DNA of 64,000 nucleotides from Enterobacteriaceae bacterium RIT714 (lineage in GTDB: Bacteria > Pseudomonadota > Gammaproteobacteria > Enterobacterales > Enterobacteriaceae): assembly GCA_009668015.1 (NCBI GenBank), contig WJYB01000009.1, positions 1 to 64,000 of the forward strand, read 5' to 3'. Position 1 is the first letter of the stretch; each line of letters opens with the position of its first letter. The notes below the pieces were generated by a model that worked only from the letters and a program-made list of their open reading frames with translations, was not told where the DNA came from and did not search any database. Below, piece by piece: positions 53,268 to 64,000 of the stretch. A program made the position numbers and the translations under genes.

Positions 53268-53951
53268 ATGCATCTTGATATCGCCTGGCAGGACGTTGAT
53301 ACCGTCCTGCTGGATATGGACGGCACGCTGCTCGATCTCGCATTCGATACCCATTTCTGGCAAAAGCTGGTACCTGAAACCTATGGTGCGCAGCAGGGCA
53401 TTTCTCCGGCAGAAGCGCAGGATTACATTCGCCAGCAGTATCACGCCGTCCAGCATACGCTAAACTGGTACTGCCTGGATTACTGGAGCGAACGTCTGGG
53501 TCTGGATATTTGCGCCATGACCACCGCCCAGGGGCCACACGCGGTTCTGCGCGACGATACCGTGCCTTTTCTGGATGCGCTGAAAGCGAGCGGTAAACGC
53601 CGTATTTTGCTGACCAACGCGCATCCGCATAATCTGGCGGTGAAGCTGGAACATACCGGATTATCGTCGCACCTTGATTTATTGCTTTCCACCCACACAT
53701 TTGGTTATCCGAAAGAGGATCAACGATTGTGGCAGGCCGTCGCGGAAGAGACCGGTTTACAGCCAGAAAGAACGCTGTTCATTGATGACAGCGAACCAAT
53801 TCTGGATGCGGCGGCGACATTCGGTATTCGCTATTGTCTGGGTGTAACCAACCCTGATTCTGGCCAGGCTGAAAAAAGCTATCTGCGACATCCGGCGCTG
53901 AATGACTATCGCCGAATGATCCCCTCACTCAGCGTGAAGGAGAAGCCATGA
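53268..53951 (+). CDS. yrfG: GMP/IMP nucleotidase YrfG
   Basis: YrfG is a HAD-family 5'-nucleotidase acting on purine monophosphates. The 227-residue product has motif I LLDMDGTLLDL (Asp18 and Asp20 region), motif II LLTNAHPHN, and motif III/IV around FGYPKEDQRLW and FIDDSEPILDAA. ATG at 53268 (MHLDIAWQDVDTVLLDMDG) matches the family; an earlier ATG is rejected. It overlaps hslR by 4 bases. Confidence 0.95.
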   Translation: MHLDIAWQDVDTVLLDMDGTLLDLAFDTHFWQKLVPETYGAQQGISPAEAQDYIRQQYHAVQHTLNWYCLDYWSERLGLDICAMTTAQGPHAVLRDDTVPFLDALKASGKRRILLTNAHPHNLAVKLEHTGLSSHLDLLLSTHTFGYPKEDQRLWQAVAEETGLQPERTLFIDDSEPILDAAATFGIRYCLGVTNPDSGQAEKSYLRHPALNDYRRMIPSLSVKEKP

Positions 53952-54349
53952 AAGAGAAGCCCTCTGATGGGGTAAGACTGGATAAATGGCTATGGGCGGC
54001 CCGTTTTTATAAAACCCGAGCCCTTGCCCGCGAAATGGTTGAAGGCGGAAAGGTGCATTACAACGGGCAGCGCAGCAAGCCGAGTAAACTTGTCGAGCTG
54101 AATGCCACCCTGACATTGCGTCAGGGTAACGATGAAAAAACAGTCGTGATTAAAGCCATTACTGAGCATCGTCGTCCGGCAACCGAAGCTGTTGAACTGT
54201 ACGAAGAGACTGTCCAAAGCGTTGAAAAGCGCGAAAAAGTGGCGCTGGCACGCAAGATGAATGCCCTCACCATGCCGCACCCCGACAGACGACCGGACAA
54301 AAAAGAACGTCGCGATCTGATGAAATTTAAATACGGCGAAAATGAATAG
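53948..54349 (+). CDS. hslR: Heat shock protein 15, HslR
   Basis: HslR is an S4-domain RNA-binding protein that rescues stalled 50S subunits carrying peptidyl-tRNA. The 133-residue basic protein has the S4 fold at about 8-70 (RLDKWLWAARFYKTRALARE) and a Lys/Arg-rich tail. ATGA overlap with yrfG; hslO follows after 23 bases. Heat-shock control is known in E. coli; no sigma-32 promoter was identified here. Confidence 0.97.
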   Translation: MKEKPSDGVRLDKWLWAARFYKTRALAREMVEGGKVHYNGQRSKPSKLVELNATLTLRQGNDEKTVVIKAITEHRRPATEAVELYEETVQSVEKREKVALARKMNALTMPHPDRRPDKKERRDLMKFKYGENE

Positions 54350-54372
54350 TCGCCGTTTGAAGAGAGAAAATT

Positions 54373-55251
54373 ATGGCCCAACACGACCAATTACACCGCT
54401 ATCTGTTTGAGCAATTTGCCGTTCGTGGCGAACTGGTAACCGTCTCTGAGACCTGGAAACAGATCCTCGAAAACCACGCCTATCCGCAGCCGGTAAAAAA
54501 TATCCTCGGCGAACTGCTGGTGGCCACCAGCCTTCTGACCGCGACGCTGAAATTCGCCGGTGATATCACCGTACAGCTGCAGGGCGATGGTCCGATGACG
54601 CTGGCGGTCATTAACGGCAATAACCAGCAGCAGATGCGGGGTGTTGCGCGCGTGCAGGGCGAAGTCCCGGAAGGCGCCGATTTGAAAACGCTGGTTGGCA
54701 ATGGCTTCCTGGTGATCACCATTACCCCTGAAGAGGGCGAGCGTTATCAGGGCGTGGTGGGTCTCGAAGGCGACACCCTCGCGGCTTGCCTGGAAGATTA
54801 CTTCCTGCGCTCCGAACAGCTGCCAACGCGCCTGTTCATCCGCACCGGAGAAGTGGACGGTCAACTGGCGGCTGGCGGTATGCTGCTGCAGGTGCTGCCC
54901 GCGCAGAACGCCCAGGGCAACGATTTTGAACATCTGGCGACGCTGACTGAAACCATCAAAGCGGAAGAGCTGTTCACGCTGCCAGCCAACGAAGTGCTGT
55001 GGCGTCTGTATCACGAAGAAGAGGTCACGCTTTACGATCCGCAGGACGTGGAGTTCAAATGCACCTGTTCCCGTGAACGCTGCGCGGGCGCGCTGCGTAC
55101 GCTTCCGGATGAAGAGATCGACAGCATCATGGCAGAAGATGGCGAAATTGATATGAACTGCGATTACTGCGGTTCGCATTACGTCTTCAACTCGATGGAT
55201 ATTGCCGAAATCCGCAATAACGCCTCTCCAGCCGATCCGCAAGTGCATTAA
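54373..55251 (+). CDS. hslO: Redox-regulated chaperone Hsp33, HslO
   Basis: HslO is a cytoplasmic holdase turned on by oxidation combined with unfolding stress. The 292-residue protein has a core domain (1-180), a linker, and a C-terminal zinc domain with CTCSRERC (about 230-237) and CDYC (about 263-266), the CxC...CxxC switch. A 10-bp hairpin follows at 55263-55290. Confidence 0.98.
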   Translation: MAQHDQLHRYLFEQFAVRGELVTVSETWKQILENHAYPQPVKNILGELLVATSLLTATLKFAGDITVQLQGDGPMTLAVINGNNQQQMRGVARVQGEVPEGADLKTLVGNGFLVITITPEEGERYQGVVGLEGDTLAACLEDYFLRSEQLPTRLFIRTGEVDGQLAAGGMLLQVLPAQNAQGNDFEHLATLTETIKAEELFTLPANEVLWRLYHEEEVTLYDPQDVEFKCTCSRERCAGALRTLPDEEIDSIMAEDGEIDMNCDYCGSHYVFNSMDIAEIRNNASPADPQVH

Positions 55252-55262
55252 TCTTTTTTCCC

Positions 55263-55290
55263 TTACCCCTCACAGCCTGCTGAGGGGTAA
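55263..55290. terminator. Hairpin after hslO
   Basis: TTACCCCTCA/TGAGGGGTAA, perfect 10-bp stem with 8-base loop, begins 12 bases past hslO. No T run follows on the plus strand, so termination is uncertain. Confidence 0.6.
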
Positions 55291-55352
55291 AAATTCCCTT
55301 CTTGCTGAATCGTTTTTCGCGATGTAACTCTTACGTAATTTTCTTACATGTA

Positions 55353-55368
55353 TGCGATTACATTCACA
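55353..55368 (+). promoter_or_regulatory. CRP-like site upstream of pckA
   Basis: TGCGA-TTACAT-TCACA matches the CRP consensus at nine of ten half-site bases. It lies in the 339-base hslO-pckA gap, about 230 bases before the pckA ATG; pckA is catabolite-repressed in E. coli. The rest of the gap (55291-55590) shows no gene. Confidence 0.6.
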
Positions 55369-55590
55369 TTCTTCTGGTTAAATTCACTGGCATTTAACCT
55401 TTTAAGAACATTTCCCCCAACTAAAAAGCGATTCCTGCGATAATCCGCCCTGCTTCGTGACAGGAGTCACAGCGTTTTCCGTTAGTAAGGGTTTTGCCCG
55501 GATACGTAAATCTATGAGCCCCGTCGCGGTTAACATCCTAAGAAAAACCCTACAATTTCAGGCAGTACATATTGGCTAAGGAGCAGTGAT

Positions 55591-57207
55591 ATGCGTGTTA
55601 AAGGTTTAACCCCGCAAGATCTCAAGGCTTATGGTATCAACGACGTCCAGGAAATCGTCTACAACCCCGATTACGATACGCTGTATCAGGAAGAGCTCAA
55701 TCCAGCACTGGAAGGATACGAGCGAGGTGTGTTGACGAACACTGGTGCTATCGCCGTGGACACCGGTATTTTTACCGGCCGTTCGCCGAAAGATAAGTAT
55801 ATTGTCCGTGACGACACCACCCGCGATACGCTGTGGTGGGCTGACAAGGGTAAAGGGAAGAACGACAACAAACCGCTCTCCCAGGACACCTGGCAGCATC
55901 TGAAAGGACTCGTCACTCATCAACTTTCCGGCAAGCGTCTGTTCATCATTGATGCCTTCTGTGGCGCCAATGCCGACACCCGCCTCTCCGTTCGCTTTAT
56001 TACCGAAGTCGCCTGGCAGGCGCATTTCGTGAAGAACATGTTTATTCGCCCTTCCGATGAAGAATTACAGGATTTCGAACCGGATTTCATCGTGATGAAC
56101 GGCGCAAAATGCACCAATCCGCAGTGGAAAGCGCAAGGCCTGAATTCGGAAAACTTTATCGCCTTCAACCTGACCGAGCGCATCCAGCTGATTGGCGGCA
56201 CCTGGTACGGCGGCGAAATGAAGAAAGGTATGTTCTCGGTCATGAACTACCTACTGCCGTTGCAGGGCATTGCGTCGATGCACTGCTCCGCTAACGTGGG
56301 CGATGACGGCGATGTGGCGGTGTTCTTTGGCCTGTCTGGTACTGGCAAAACGACCCTGTCCACCGACCCGAAACGCCGCCTGATTGGCGATGACGAACAC
56401 GGCTGGGACGACGACGGCGTGTTCAACTTCGAAGGCGGCTGCTACGCCAAAACGATTCGCCTGTCACCTGAAGCCGAACCGGATATTTACAATGCCATCC
56501 GCCGCGATGCGCTGCTGGAAAACGTCACCGTGCGTGAAGACGGAACGGTCGATTTTGACGATGCCTCGAAGACCGAAAACACCCGCGTGTCTTACCCGAT
56601 TTATCACATCGACAACATTGTGAAGCCGGTGTCAAAGGCGGGCCACGCCTCGAAAGTGATTTTCCTGACCGCTGATGCCTTTGGCGTGCTGCCGCCGGTA
56701 TCGCGCCTGACGGCAACCCAGACGCAATATCACTTCCTGTCTGGCTTTACCGCAAAACTGGCGGGAACCGAGCGCGGCGTGACTGAACCGACCCCAACCT
56801 TCTCAGCCTGTTTTGGCGCGGCGTTCCTGTCGCTGCACCCGACGCAATATGCCGAGGTGCTGGTAAAACGCATGCAGGCTTCAGGCGCGCAGGCCTATCT
56901 GGTGAATACCGGCTGGAACGGTACGGGCAAACGTATCTCAATTAAAGATACGCGTGCCATTATCGACGCCATCATTGATGGCTCGCTGGACGATGCCGAA
57001 ACCTTTACTCTGCCGATTTTCGATCTGGCGATCCCAACGGAACTGCCGGGCGTTGATACACATATCCTCGATCCGCGCAACACCTACGGCTCACCGGAAC
57101 AGTGGCAGGAAAAAGCGGAAACACTCGCGAAGCTGTTTATTGAGAACTTTGAGAAGTATACCGATACGCCAGCAGGCGCTGCGTTAGTCAGTGCCGGACC
57201 ACGGTAA
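55591..57207 (+). CDS. pckA: Phosphoenolpyruvate carboxykinase (ATP)
   Basis: PckA converts oxaloacetate and ATP to phosphoenolpyruvate, the entry to gluconeogenesis. The 538-residue enzyme shows [10 protein letters not shown] (about 61-70), the kinase loop [11 protein letters not shown] (about 249-259), the metal-binding [13 protein letters not shown] region and the ADP-site segment [15 protein letters not shown] at 55591 follows AAGGAG. It ends at the terminator shared with envZ. Confidence 0.98.
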   Translation: MRVKGLTPQDLKAYGINDVQEIVYNPDYDTLYQEELNPALEGYERGVLTNTGAIAVDTGIFTGRSPKDKYIVRDDTTRDTLWWADKGKGKNDNKPLSQDTWQHLKGLVTHQLSGKRLFIIDAFCGANADTRLSVRFITEVAWQAHFVKNMFIRPSDEELQDFEPDFIVMNGAKCTNPQWKAQGLNSENFIAFNLTERIQLIGGTWYGGEMKKGMFSVMNYLLPLQGIASMHCSANVGDDGDVAVFFGLSGTGKTTLSTDPKRRLIGDDEHGWDDDGVFNFEGGCYAKTIRLSPEAEPDIYNAIRRDALLENVTVREDGTVDFDDASKTENTRVSYPIYHIDNIVKPVSKAGHASKVIFLTADAFGVLPPVSRLTATQTQYHFLSGFTAKLAGTERGVTEPTPTFSACFGAAFLSLHPTQYAEVLVKRMQASGAQAYLVNTGWNGTGKRISIKDTRAIIDAIIDGSLDDAETFTLPIFDLAIPTELPGVDTHILDPRNTYGSPEQWQEKAETLAKLFIENFEKYTDTPAGAALVSAGPR

Positions 57208-57211
57208 AAGC

Positions 57212-57242
57212 AAAACGGTAACCCAAGGGTTACCGTTTTTTT
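57212..57242. terminator. Bidirectional terminator between pckA and envZ
   Basis: AAAACGGTAACCC-AA-GGGTTACCGTTTTTTT lies between the convergent genes. It ends pckA with a seven-T tract and is the third copy of the ACGGTAAC/GTTACCGT palindrome in this window. Confidence 0.92.
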
Positions 57243-57287
57243 ATGTTTTCTTCCTCAGGGGAGAAAGGATTGTTCGATGCGGCTTTG

Positions 57288-59350
<2,063 letters not shown>

Positions 59351-59580
59351 ATGTGTACTCCCAAAGGTCCGGATTCTATTTCAGTACGTATTCTAAAAAA
59401 GTCCGCGTCTACGACCAGCTAATTCTGGTATAAATTCTAGTCGAAATTGTTACAAAGCATATTTAACAGAAGCTTATCTGCACATTTCATCACATAACTC
59501 ATTATTAATCTTGTCTGTTAAGCTAAGGGGTACATATTGTGCGCAAGGCAAGTTACTGAGTTAAGTCTTAAGGTCATACC

Positions 59581-60054
59581 ATGAAAACGCAGCTGATTAC
59601 CCGTGAAGGGTACGAAAAACTGAAAAAAGAGATGGACTACCTGTGGCGAGAAGAACGCCCTGAGGTGACCAAAAAGGTGACATGGGCGGCGAGCCTTGGC
59701 GACCGCAGCGAAAACGCCGACTATCAGTACAATAAAAAACGTCTGCGCGAGATCGATCGCCGGGTACGCTATCTGACCAAATGCCTTGAGAACCTGCGAA
59801 TTGTTGATTACTCCCCTCAACAGGAAGGCAAAGTCTTCTTCGGCGCATGGGTCGAAATCGAAAACGATGACGGGGATACCCGGCGTTTTCGCATCGTCGG
59901 CTACGATGAAATTTTTGGTCGTAAGGATTACATCTCCATTGACTCTCCGATGGCCCGCGCGCTGCTGAAAAAGGAGGTGGGCGATTTAGCTGTCGTCCAG
60001 ACGCCCGGCGGCGAAGCAAGCTGGTACGTCAACGAAATTACGTACGTAAAATAG
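59581..60054 (+). CDS. greB: Transcription elongation factor GreB
   Basis: GreB rescues backtracked RNA polymerase by stimulating transcript cleavage through the secondary channel. The 157-residue protein has an N-terminal coiled-coil with the acidic tip (GDRSENADYQYNKKRLREID, about 41-60) and a C-terminal FKBP-like domain. It is followed 87 bases later by tex; an interrupted-stem hairpin (GGCTGG/CCAGCC, 60072-60091) lies between. Confidence 0.97.
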   Translation: MKTQLITREGYEKLKKEMDYLWREERPEVTKKVTWAASLGDRSENADYQYNKKRLREIDRRVRYLTKCLENLRIVDYSPQQEGKVFFGAWVEIENDDGDTRRFRIVGYDEIFGRKDYISIDSPMARALLKKEVGDLAVVQTPGGEASWYVNEITYVK

Positions 60055-60141
60055 TCCGAGAGCGGCCTCCGTGGCTGGTATTTTTGCCAGCCAGTCCGTA
60101 TAACTATCCCCCTTATTTTCGATCCAGTAGATGATAAAGCC

Positions 60142-62472
60142 ATGATGAAAGATTCGCTCTGCCGCATTATTGCGGGTGAACTTCAGGCCAGGGCCGAACA
60201 GGTAGAAGCTGCCGTTCGCCTGCTTGATGAAGGGAACACCGTGCCGTTTATTGCACGTTATCGTAAGGAAGTCACCGGCGGTCTGGATGACACGCAGTTG
60301 CGTAACCTGGAAACCCGTCTGGGCTACCTGCGTGAGCTGGAAGATCGCCGCCAGGCTATTCTCAAATCTATCGGCGAACAGGGTAAGCTGACCGACGCGC
60401 TGGCGAGTGTCATTAACGGGACGATGAGCAAAACCGAGCTCGAAGATCTCTATCTGCCGTACAAACCTAAACGCCGCACCCGCGGGCAGATTGCGATTGA
60501 AGCGGGGCTGGAGCCACTGGCCGATCTGCTGTGGAACGAGCCTTCTCACGATCCAGACACCGCAGCCGCAACCTTCATCGACGCTGATAAAGGCGTGGCA
60601 GACACCAAAGCCGCTCTCGATGGCGCACGCTATATCCTGATGGAGCGCTTTGCCGAAGACGCCGCCCTGCTGTCAAAAGTACGTGATTATCTGTGGAAGA
60701 ACGCGCATATCGTCTCCCAGGTCGTCAGCGGAAAAGAGGAAGAAGGCGCGAAATTCCGCGACTACTTCGATCATCATGAACCGATCTCAACCGCCCCATC
60801 GCACCGCGCGCTGGCGATGTTCCGCGGCCGCAATGAAGGCGTGCTGCAACTCTCTCTCAATGCCGATCCACAGTTCGATGAGCCACCGAAAGAGAGCTAC
60901 TGCGAACAGATTATTACCGACCATCTCGGCCTGCGGCTGAATAACGCCCCCGCCGATAGCTGGCGCAAAGGCGTGGTGAGCTGGACCTGGCGCATTAAGG
61001 TGCTGATGCACCTCGAAACCGAACTGATGGGCACCGTGCGCGAACGCGCTGAAGACGAAGCGATTAACGTCTTTGCCCGTAACCTGCACGACCTGCTGAT
61101 GGCCGCTCCGGCGGGCCTACGCGCGACGATGGGCCTCGATCCGGGCCTGCGTACCGGCGTGAAAGTGGCCGTCGTCGACGGTACTGGCAAGCTGGTGGCC
61201 ACCGACACGATCTACCCACACACCGGCCAGGCCGCGAAAGCAGCGGTCGCGGTGGCCGCACTGTGCGAGAAATACAACGTCGAGCTGGTGGCGATTGGTA
61301 ACGGCACGGCGTCCCGCGAAACCGAACGTTTCTTCCTGGACGTGCAGCAACAGTTCCCGAAAGTCACCGCCCAGAAAGTGATCGTCAGCGAAGCCGGCGC
61401 ATCCGTCTACTCCGCCTCTGAGCTGGCGGCTCTGGAGTTCCCGGATCTGGACGTCTCCCTGCGCGGCGCAGTCTCCATCGCGCGTCGTCTTCAGGATCCG
61501 CTGGCCGAGCTGGTGAAAATCGATCCGAAATCGATCGGTGTAGGCCAGTATCAGCACGACGTCAGCCAAACGCAGCTGGCGCGTAAACTCGATGCCGTGG
61601 TGGAAGACTGTGTGAACGCCGTCGGCGTGGATCTGAATACCGCCTCCGTTGCGCTGCTGACGCGCGTGGCCGGATTAACGCGCATGATGGCGCAAAATAT
61701 CGTTTCCTGGCGCGATGAGAACGGCCAGTTCCAGAACCGTCAGCAGCTGCTGAAAGTCAGCCGTTTAGGGCCGAAAGCCTTCGAACAGTGCGCAGGCTTC
61801 CTGCGTATTAACCACGGTGACAACCCGCTAGATGCTTCAACCGTTCACCCGGAAGCTTATCCGGTCGTGGAGCGTATTCTGGCTGCCACGCAGCAGGCGC
61901 TGAAAGACCTGATGGGCAACAGCACCAACCTGCGCGATTTGAAAGCGGTCGATTTTACCGACGAGAAATTCGGCGTGCCGACCGTTTCCGACATCATTAA
62001 AGAGCTGGAAAAACCAGGCCGTGACCCGCGCCCTGAGTTTAAAACGGCGAAGTTTGCCGAAGGCGTAGAAACGATGAAGGATCTGCTGCCTGGCATGGTG
62101 CTGGAAGGCGCAGTGACCAACGTGACCAACTTTGGCGCGTTTGTGGATATTGGTGTGCATCAGGATGGTCTGGTACATATCTCCTCCCTGGCCGACAAGT
62201 TTGTTGAAGACCCCCACACGGTGGTTAAAGCTGGCGATATCGTGAAGGTAAAAGTGCTGGAAGTGGATATGCCGCGTAAGCGTATCGCGCTGACAATGCG
62301 TCTTGACGAACAGCCAGGTGAAACCAATGCCCGTCGCGGCAACGCGGGTGGCGGACGCGAGCAGTCTCGTCCGGCAGCAAAAGCGGCCAAACCGCGCGGA
62401 CGTGAAGCCCAGCCTGCGGGCAACAGCGCGATGATGGATGCGCTGGCGGCGGCAATGGGTAAAAAACGCTAG
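60142..62472 (+). CDS. yhgF: RNA-binding transcription accessory protein Tex (YhgF)
   Basis: Tex/YhgF is a conserved nucleic-acid-binding protein associated with transcription and linked to translation quality control; its exact role is unclear. The 776-residue protein has an N-terminal helical region, a YqgF/RNase H-like domain (about 325-450, [17 protein letters not shown]), two helix-hairpin-helix regions (about 500-570) and a C-terminal S1 domain (about 650-720, [20 protein letters not shown]), then a Gly/Arg/Ala-rich tail. Ends before a REP-like hairpin. Confidence 0.97.
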   Translation: MMKDSLCRIIAGELQARAEQVEAAVRLLDEGNTVPFIARYRKEVTGGLDDTQLRNLETRLGYLRELEDRRQAILKSIGEQGKLTDALASVINGTMSKTELEDLYLPYKPKRRTRGQIAIEAGLEPLADLLWNEPSHDPDTAAATFIDADKGVADTKAALDGARYILMERFAEDAALLSKVRDYLWKNAHIVSQVVSGKEEEGAKFRDYFDHHEPISTAPSHRALAMFRGRNEGVLQLSLNADPQFDEPPKESYCEQIITDHLGLRLNNAPADSWRKGVVSWTWRIKVLMHLETELMGTVRERAEDEAINVFARNLHDLLMAAPAGLRATMGLDPGLRTGVKVAVVDGTGKLVATDTIYPHTGQAAKAAVAVAALCEKYNVELVAIGNGTASRETERFFLDVQQQFPKVTAQKVIVSEAGASVYSASELAALEFPDLDVSLRGAVSIARRLQDPLAELVKIDPKSIGVGQYQHDVSQTQLARKLDAVVEDCVNAVGVDLNTASVALLTRVAGLTRMMAQNIVSWRDENGQFQNRQQLLKVSRLGPKAFEQCAGFLRINHGDNPLDASTVHPEAYPVVERILAATQQALKDLMGNSTNLRDLKAVDFTDEKFGVPTVSDIIKELEKPGRDPRPEFKTAKFAEGVETMKDLLPGMVLEGAVTNVTNFGAFVDIGVHQDGLVHISSLADKFVEDPHTVVKAGDIVKVKVLEVDMPRKRIALTMRLDEQPGETNARRGNAGGGREQSRPAAKAAKPRGREAQPAGNSAMMDALAAAMGKKR

Positions 62473-62485
62473 TCCTGTCACCAGG

Positions 62486-62519
62486 TTTGCCCGGTAGCCT
62501 TACGCTTACCGGGCAAACG
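62486..62519. repeat. REP-like hairpin after yhgF
   Basis: GTTTGCCCGGTA/TACCGGGCAAAC, a perfect 12-bp stem with a 10-base loop (GCCTTACGCT), resembles enterobacterial REP elements. It lies 13 bases after the yhgF stop and lacks a T run; it may stabilise or end the transcript. Confidence 0.7.
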
Positions 62520-62680
62520 CCACTTCTCACTGACATCCAGCATTAAGAGAAATAAATAAGAACGTACTCACTCATTTAATGAGAAAGGATGGAACCGATT
62601 GCATATCCATATTTAAACCGTCGGTTATCACTTAGTTAACAAATTAATTATCTATACCTTATTCACCATTTCAATAAATA

Positions 62681-62694
62681 TTGAGCAAGGTCAA
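62681..62694 (+). promoter_or_regulatory. FNR-like site upstream of feoA
   Basis: TTGAG-CAAG-GTCAA matches the FNR palindrome TTGAT-N4-ATCAA in eight of ten bases and lies 120 bases before the feoA ATG. feo is anaerobically induced by FNR in E. coli. Confidence 0.65.
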
Positions 62695-62751
62695 ACACTG
62701 CTCTGATTAATAGCCATATGAACATTCCGTCACATTTTATATATTGCCGAT

Positions 62752-62773
62752 AGAAACCATTCTCATTATCATC
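62752..62773 (+). promoter_or_regulatory. Fur box upstream of feoA
   Basis: Read on the minus strand, GATAAT-GAGAAT-GGTTTC gives two good Fur hexamers and a poor third; the right half CTCATTATC matches eight of nine bases of the 19-bp Fur consensus. It lies 41-62 bases before feoA, where iron repression by Fur is expected. Confidence 0.6.
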
Positions 62774-62792
62774 AGATCTGTTGATTATTTAA

Positions 62793-63041
<249 letters not shown>

Positions 63042-63071
63042 ATCGCCAGCCGTTATTCCGAGTCTAAAACA

Positions 63072-64000
63072 ATGAAAAAATTAACCATTGGCTTAATTGG
63101 TAATCCTAATTCCGGCAAGACAACCTTATTTAATCAGTTAACCGGCGCACGTCAGCGCGTGGGAAACTGGGCAGGTGTGACGGTAGAAAGAAAAGAAGGT
63201 CAGTTCCCGACAACAGACCATCAGGTTACGCTGGTCGATCTGCCCGGCACCTATTCACTGACCACCATATCTTCGCAAACCTCGCTCGATGAACAGATCG
63301 CCTGTCACTATATTCTGAGCGGCGACGCCGATTTACTGATTAACGTGGTGGATGCTTCCAACCTTGAGCGCAATCTCTATCTGACGCTGCAACTGCTGGA
63401 GCTGGGTATTCCGTGTATCGTCGCGCTGAACATGCTTGATATTGCTGAAAAGCAAAAGATCCGCATCGACATTGACGCGCTTTCCGCCCGACTCGGTTGC
63501 GCGGTTGTCCCGCTGGTCTCCACCCGCGCTCGCGGGATTGATGCGCTGAAACTGGCGATCGACCGTCATTCAGCCAATACCGATATCGAACTGGTGCATT
63601 ACGCCCAACCGCTGCTGCGCGAAGCCGAATATCTGGCGCAGGAGATGTCCCGGACCATGCCGCCAAAACAGCGACACTGGCTTGGCCTGCAAATGCTTGA
63701 AGGTGATATTTATAGCCGCAGCTATGCAGGCGACGCCGCAGATAAGCTGGACATCGCCCTGGCGCGTCTCAATCAGGAGCTTGACGATCCGGCCCTGCAC
63801 ATCGCTGATGCCCGCTATCAAAGCATCGCGGCCATTTGCGACGTGGTGAGCAATACCCTGACCGCCGAACCGAGCCGTTTCACTGCGGCAGTGGATAAAA
63901 TTATTCTCAATCGCTTCCTTGGCCTGCCCGTCTTCCTGCTGGTGATGTATGTGATGTTCCTGCTCGCCATCAATATCGGCGGCGCGCTACAGCCGCTTTT
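63072..64000 (+). CDS. feoB: Ferrous iron transporter FeoB, N-terminal part
   Basis: FeoB is the inner membrane ferrous iron transporter with a G-protein domain. About 309 codons are present before the window ends. Visible are G1 GNPNSGKT (10-17), G3 DLPGTY, G4 NMLD, the helical GDI-like region, and the first membrane segment (FLGLPVFLLVMYVMFLLAIN). ATG at 63072 (MKKLTIGLIGNPNSG) follows feoA by 30 bases. The membrane part continues beyond the right edge, with feoC expected after it. Confidence 0.97.
   Translation, partial: MKKLTIGLIGNPNSGKTTLFNQLTGARQRVGNWAGVTVERKEGQFPTTDHQVTLVDLPGTYSLTTISSQTSLDEQIACHYILSGDADLLINVVDASNLERNLYLTLQLLELGIPCIVALNMLDIAEKQKIRIDIDALSARLGCAVVPLVSTRARGIDALKLAIDRHSANTDIELVHYAQPLLREAEYLAQEMSRTMPPKQRHWLGLQMLEGDIYSRSYAGDAADKLDIALARLNQELDDPALHIADARYQSIAAICDVVSNTLTAEPSRFTAAVDKIILNRFLGLPVFLLVMYVMFLLAINIGGALQPL

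Noticed and set aside
54391-55248. 285-codon minus-strand open frame opposite hslO
   Set aside because: Mirror of hslO codons; hslO has intact zinc motifs and the antisense product does not resemble any family I know.

Overview
The window is chromosomal DNA of an enterobacterium. Gene order from tufA/fusA/rpsG/rpsL through crp, nirB, dam, aroK, mrcA, ompR/envZ to feoAB follows the rpsL-feoB segment of Escherichia coli almost gene for gene, and most proteins are near-identical in length and sequence to those remembered from E. coli. Three departures (a malonate decarboxylase cluster between yheS and yheT, a cytosine deaminase gene between tsgA and nirB, and no nirC) point to a malonate-using relative such as Enterobacter, Lelliottia or Leclercia rather than Escherichia. 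The genus is an inference.

Layout. 1-3.4 kb: str operon (tuf partial, fusA, rpsG, rpsL; minus strand) with its promoter. 3.4-5.2 kb: tusBCD and yheO. 5.3-10 kb: fkpA, slyX, slyD, yheV, kefB, kefG. 10.1-12 kb: yheS. 12-20 kb: mdcR and the convergent mdcABCDEFGH operon. 20.3-22.9 kb: yheT, yheU, prkB, yhfA. 23.2-26 kb: crp, yhfK. 26-29.4 kb: argD, pabA, fic, yhfG, ppiA. 29.8-36.9 kb: tsgA, codA, nirBD, cysG. 37.1-43.8 kb: yhfL, then trpS-gph-rpe-dam-damX-aroB-aroK (minus strand). 44.1-47.4 kb: hofQPONM. 47.5-57.2 kb: mrcA, nudE, igaA, yrfG, hslR, hslO, pckA. 57.3-64 kb: envZ-ompR, greB, tex/yhgF, feoA, feoB (cut by the window end).

How the genes work together. mdcA-H encode a complete biotin-independent malonate decarboxylase: acyl-carrier subunit, transferase, two decarboxylase subunits, both prosthetic-group enzymes, the malonyl loading enzyme and a transporter, with a LysR-type regulator. 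nirBD plus cysG (siroheme synthesis) form the cytoplasmic nitrite reductase module, preceded by FNR and NarL/NarP sites at the E. coli spacing. The aroK-to-trpS run is the known mixed-function superoperon. hofM-Q are a PilMNOPQ-like set linked to DNA uptake.

I saw no insertion sequence, prophage, CRISPR array, tRNA or rRNA. I did not find a previously undescribed multi-gene system. The more interesting points are the accessory gene junctions: codA whose last codons overlap the apparent tsgA terminator, the nirC-less nirD-cysG junction, the mdc insertion with overlapping convergent mdcH/mdcR ends, a Fic protein with a degenerate active-site motif, and a terminator palindrome used three times. 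Comparisons with E. coli are from memory, not from a search.
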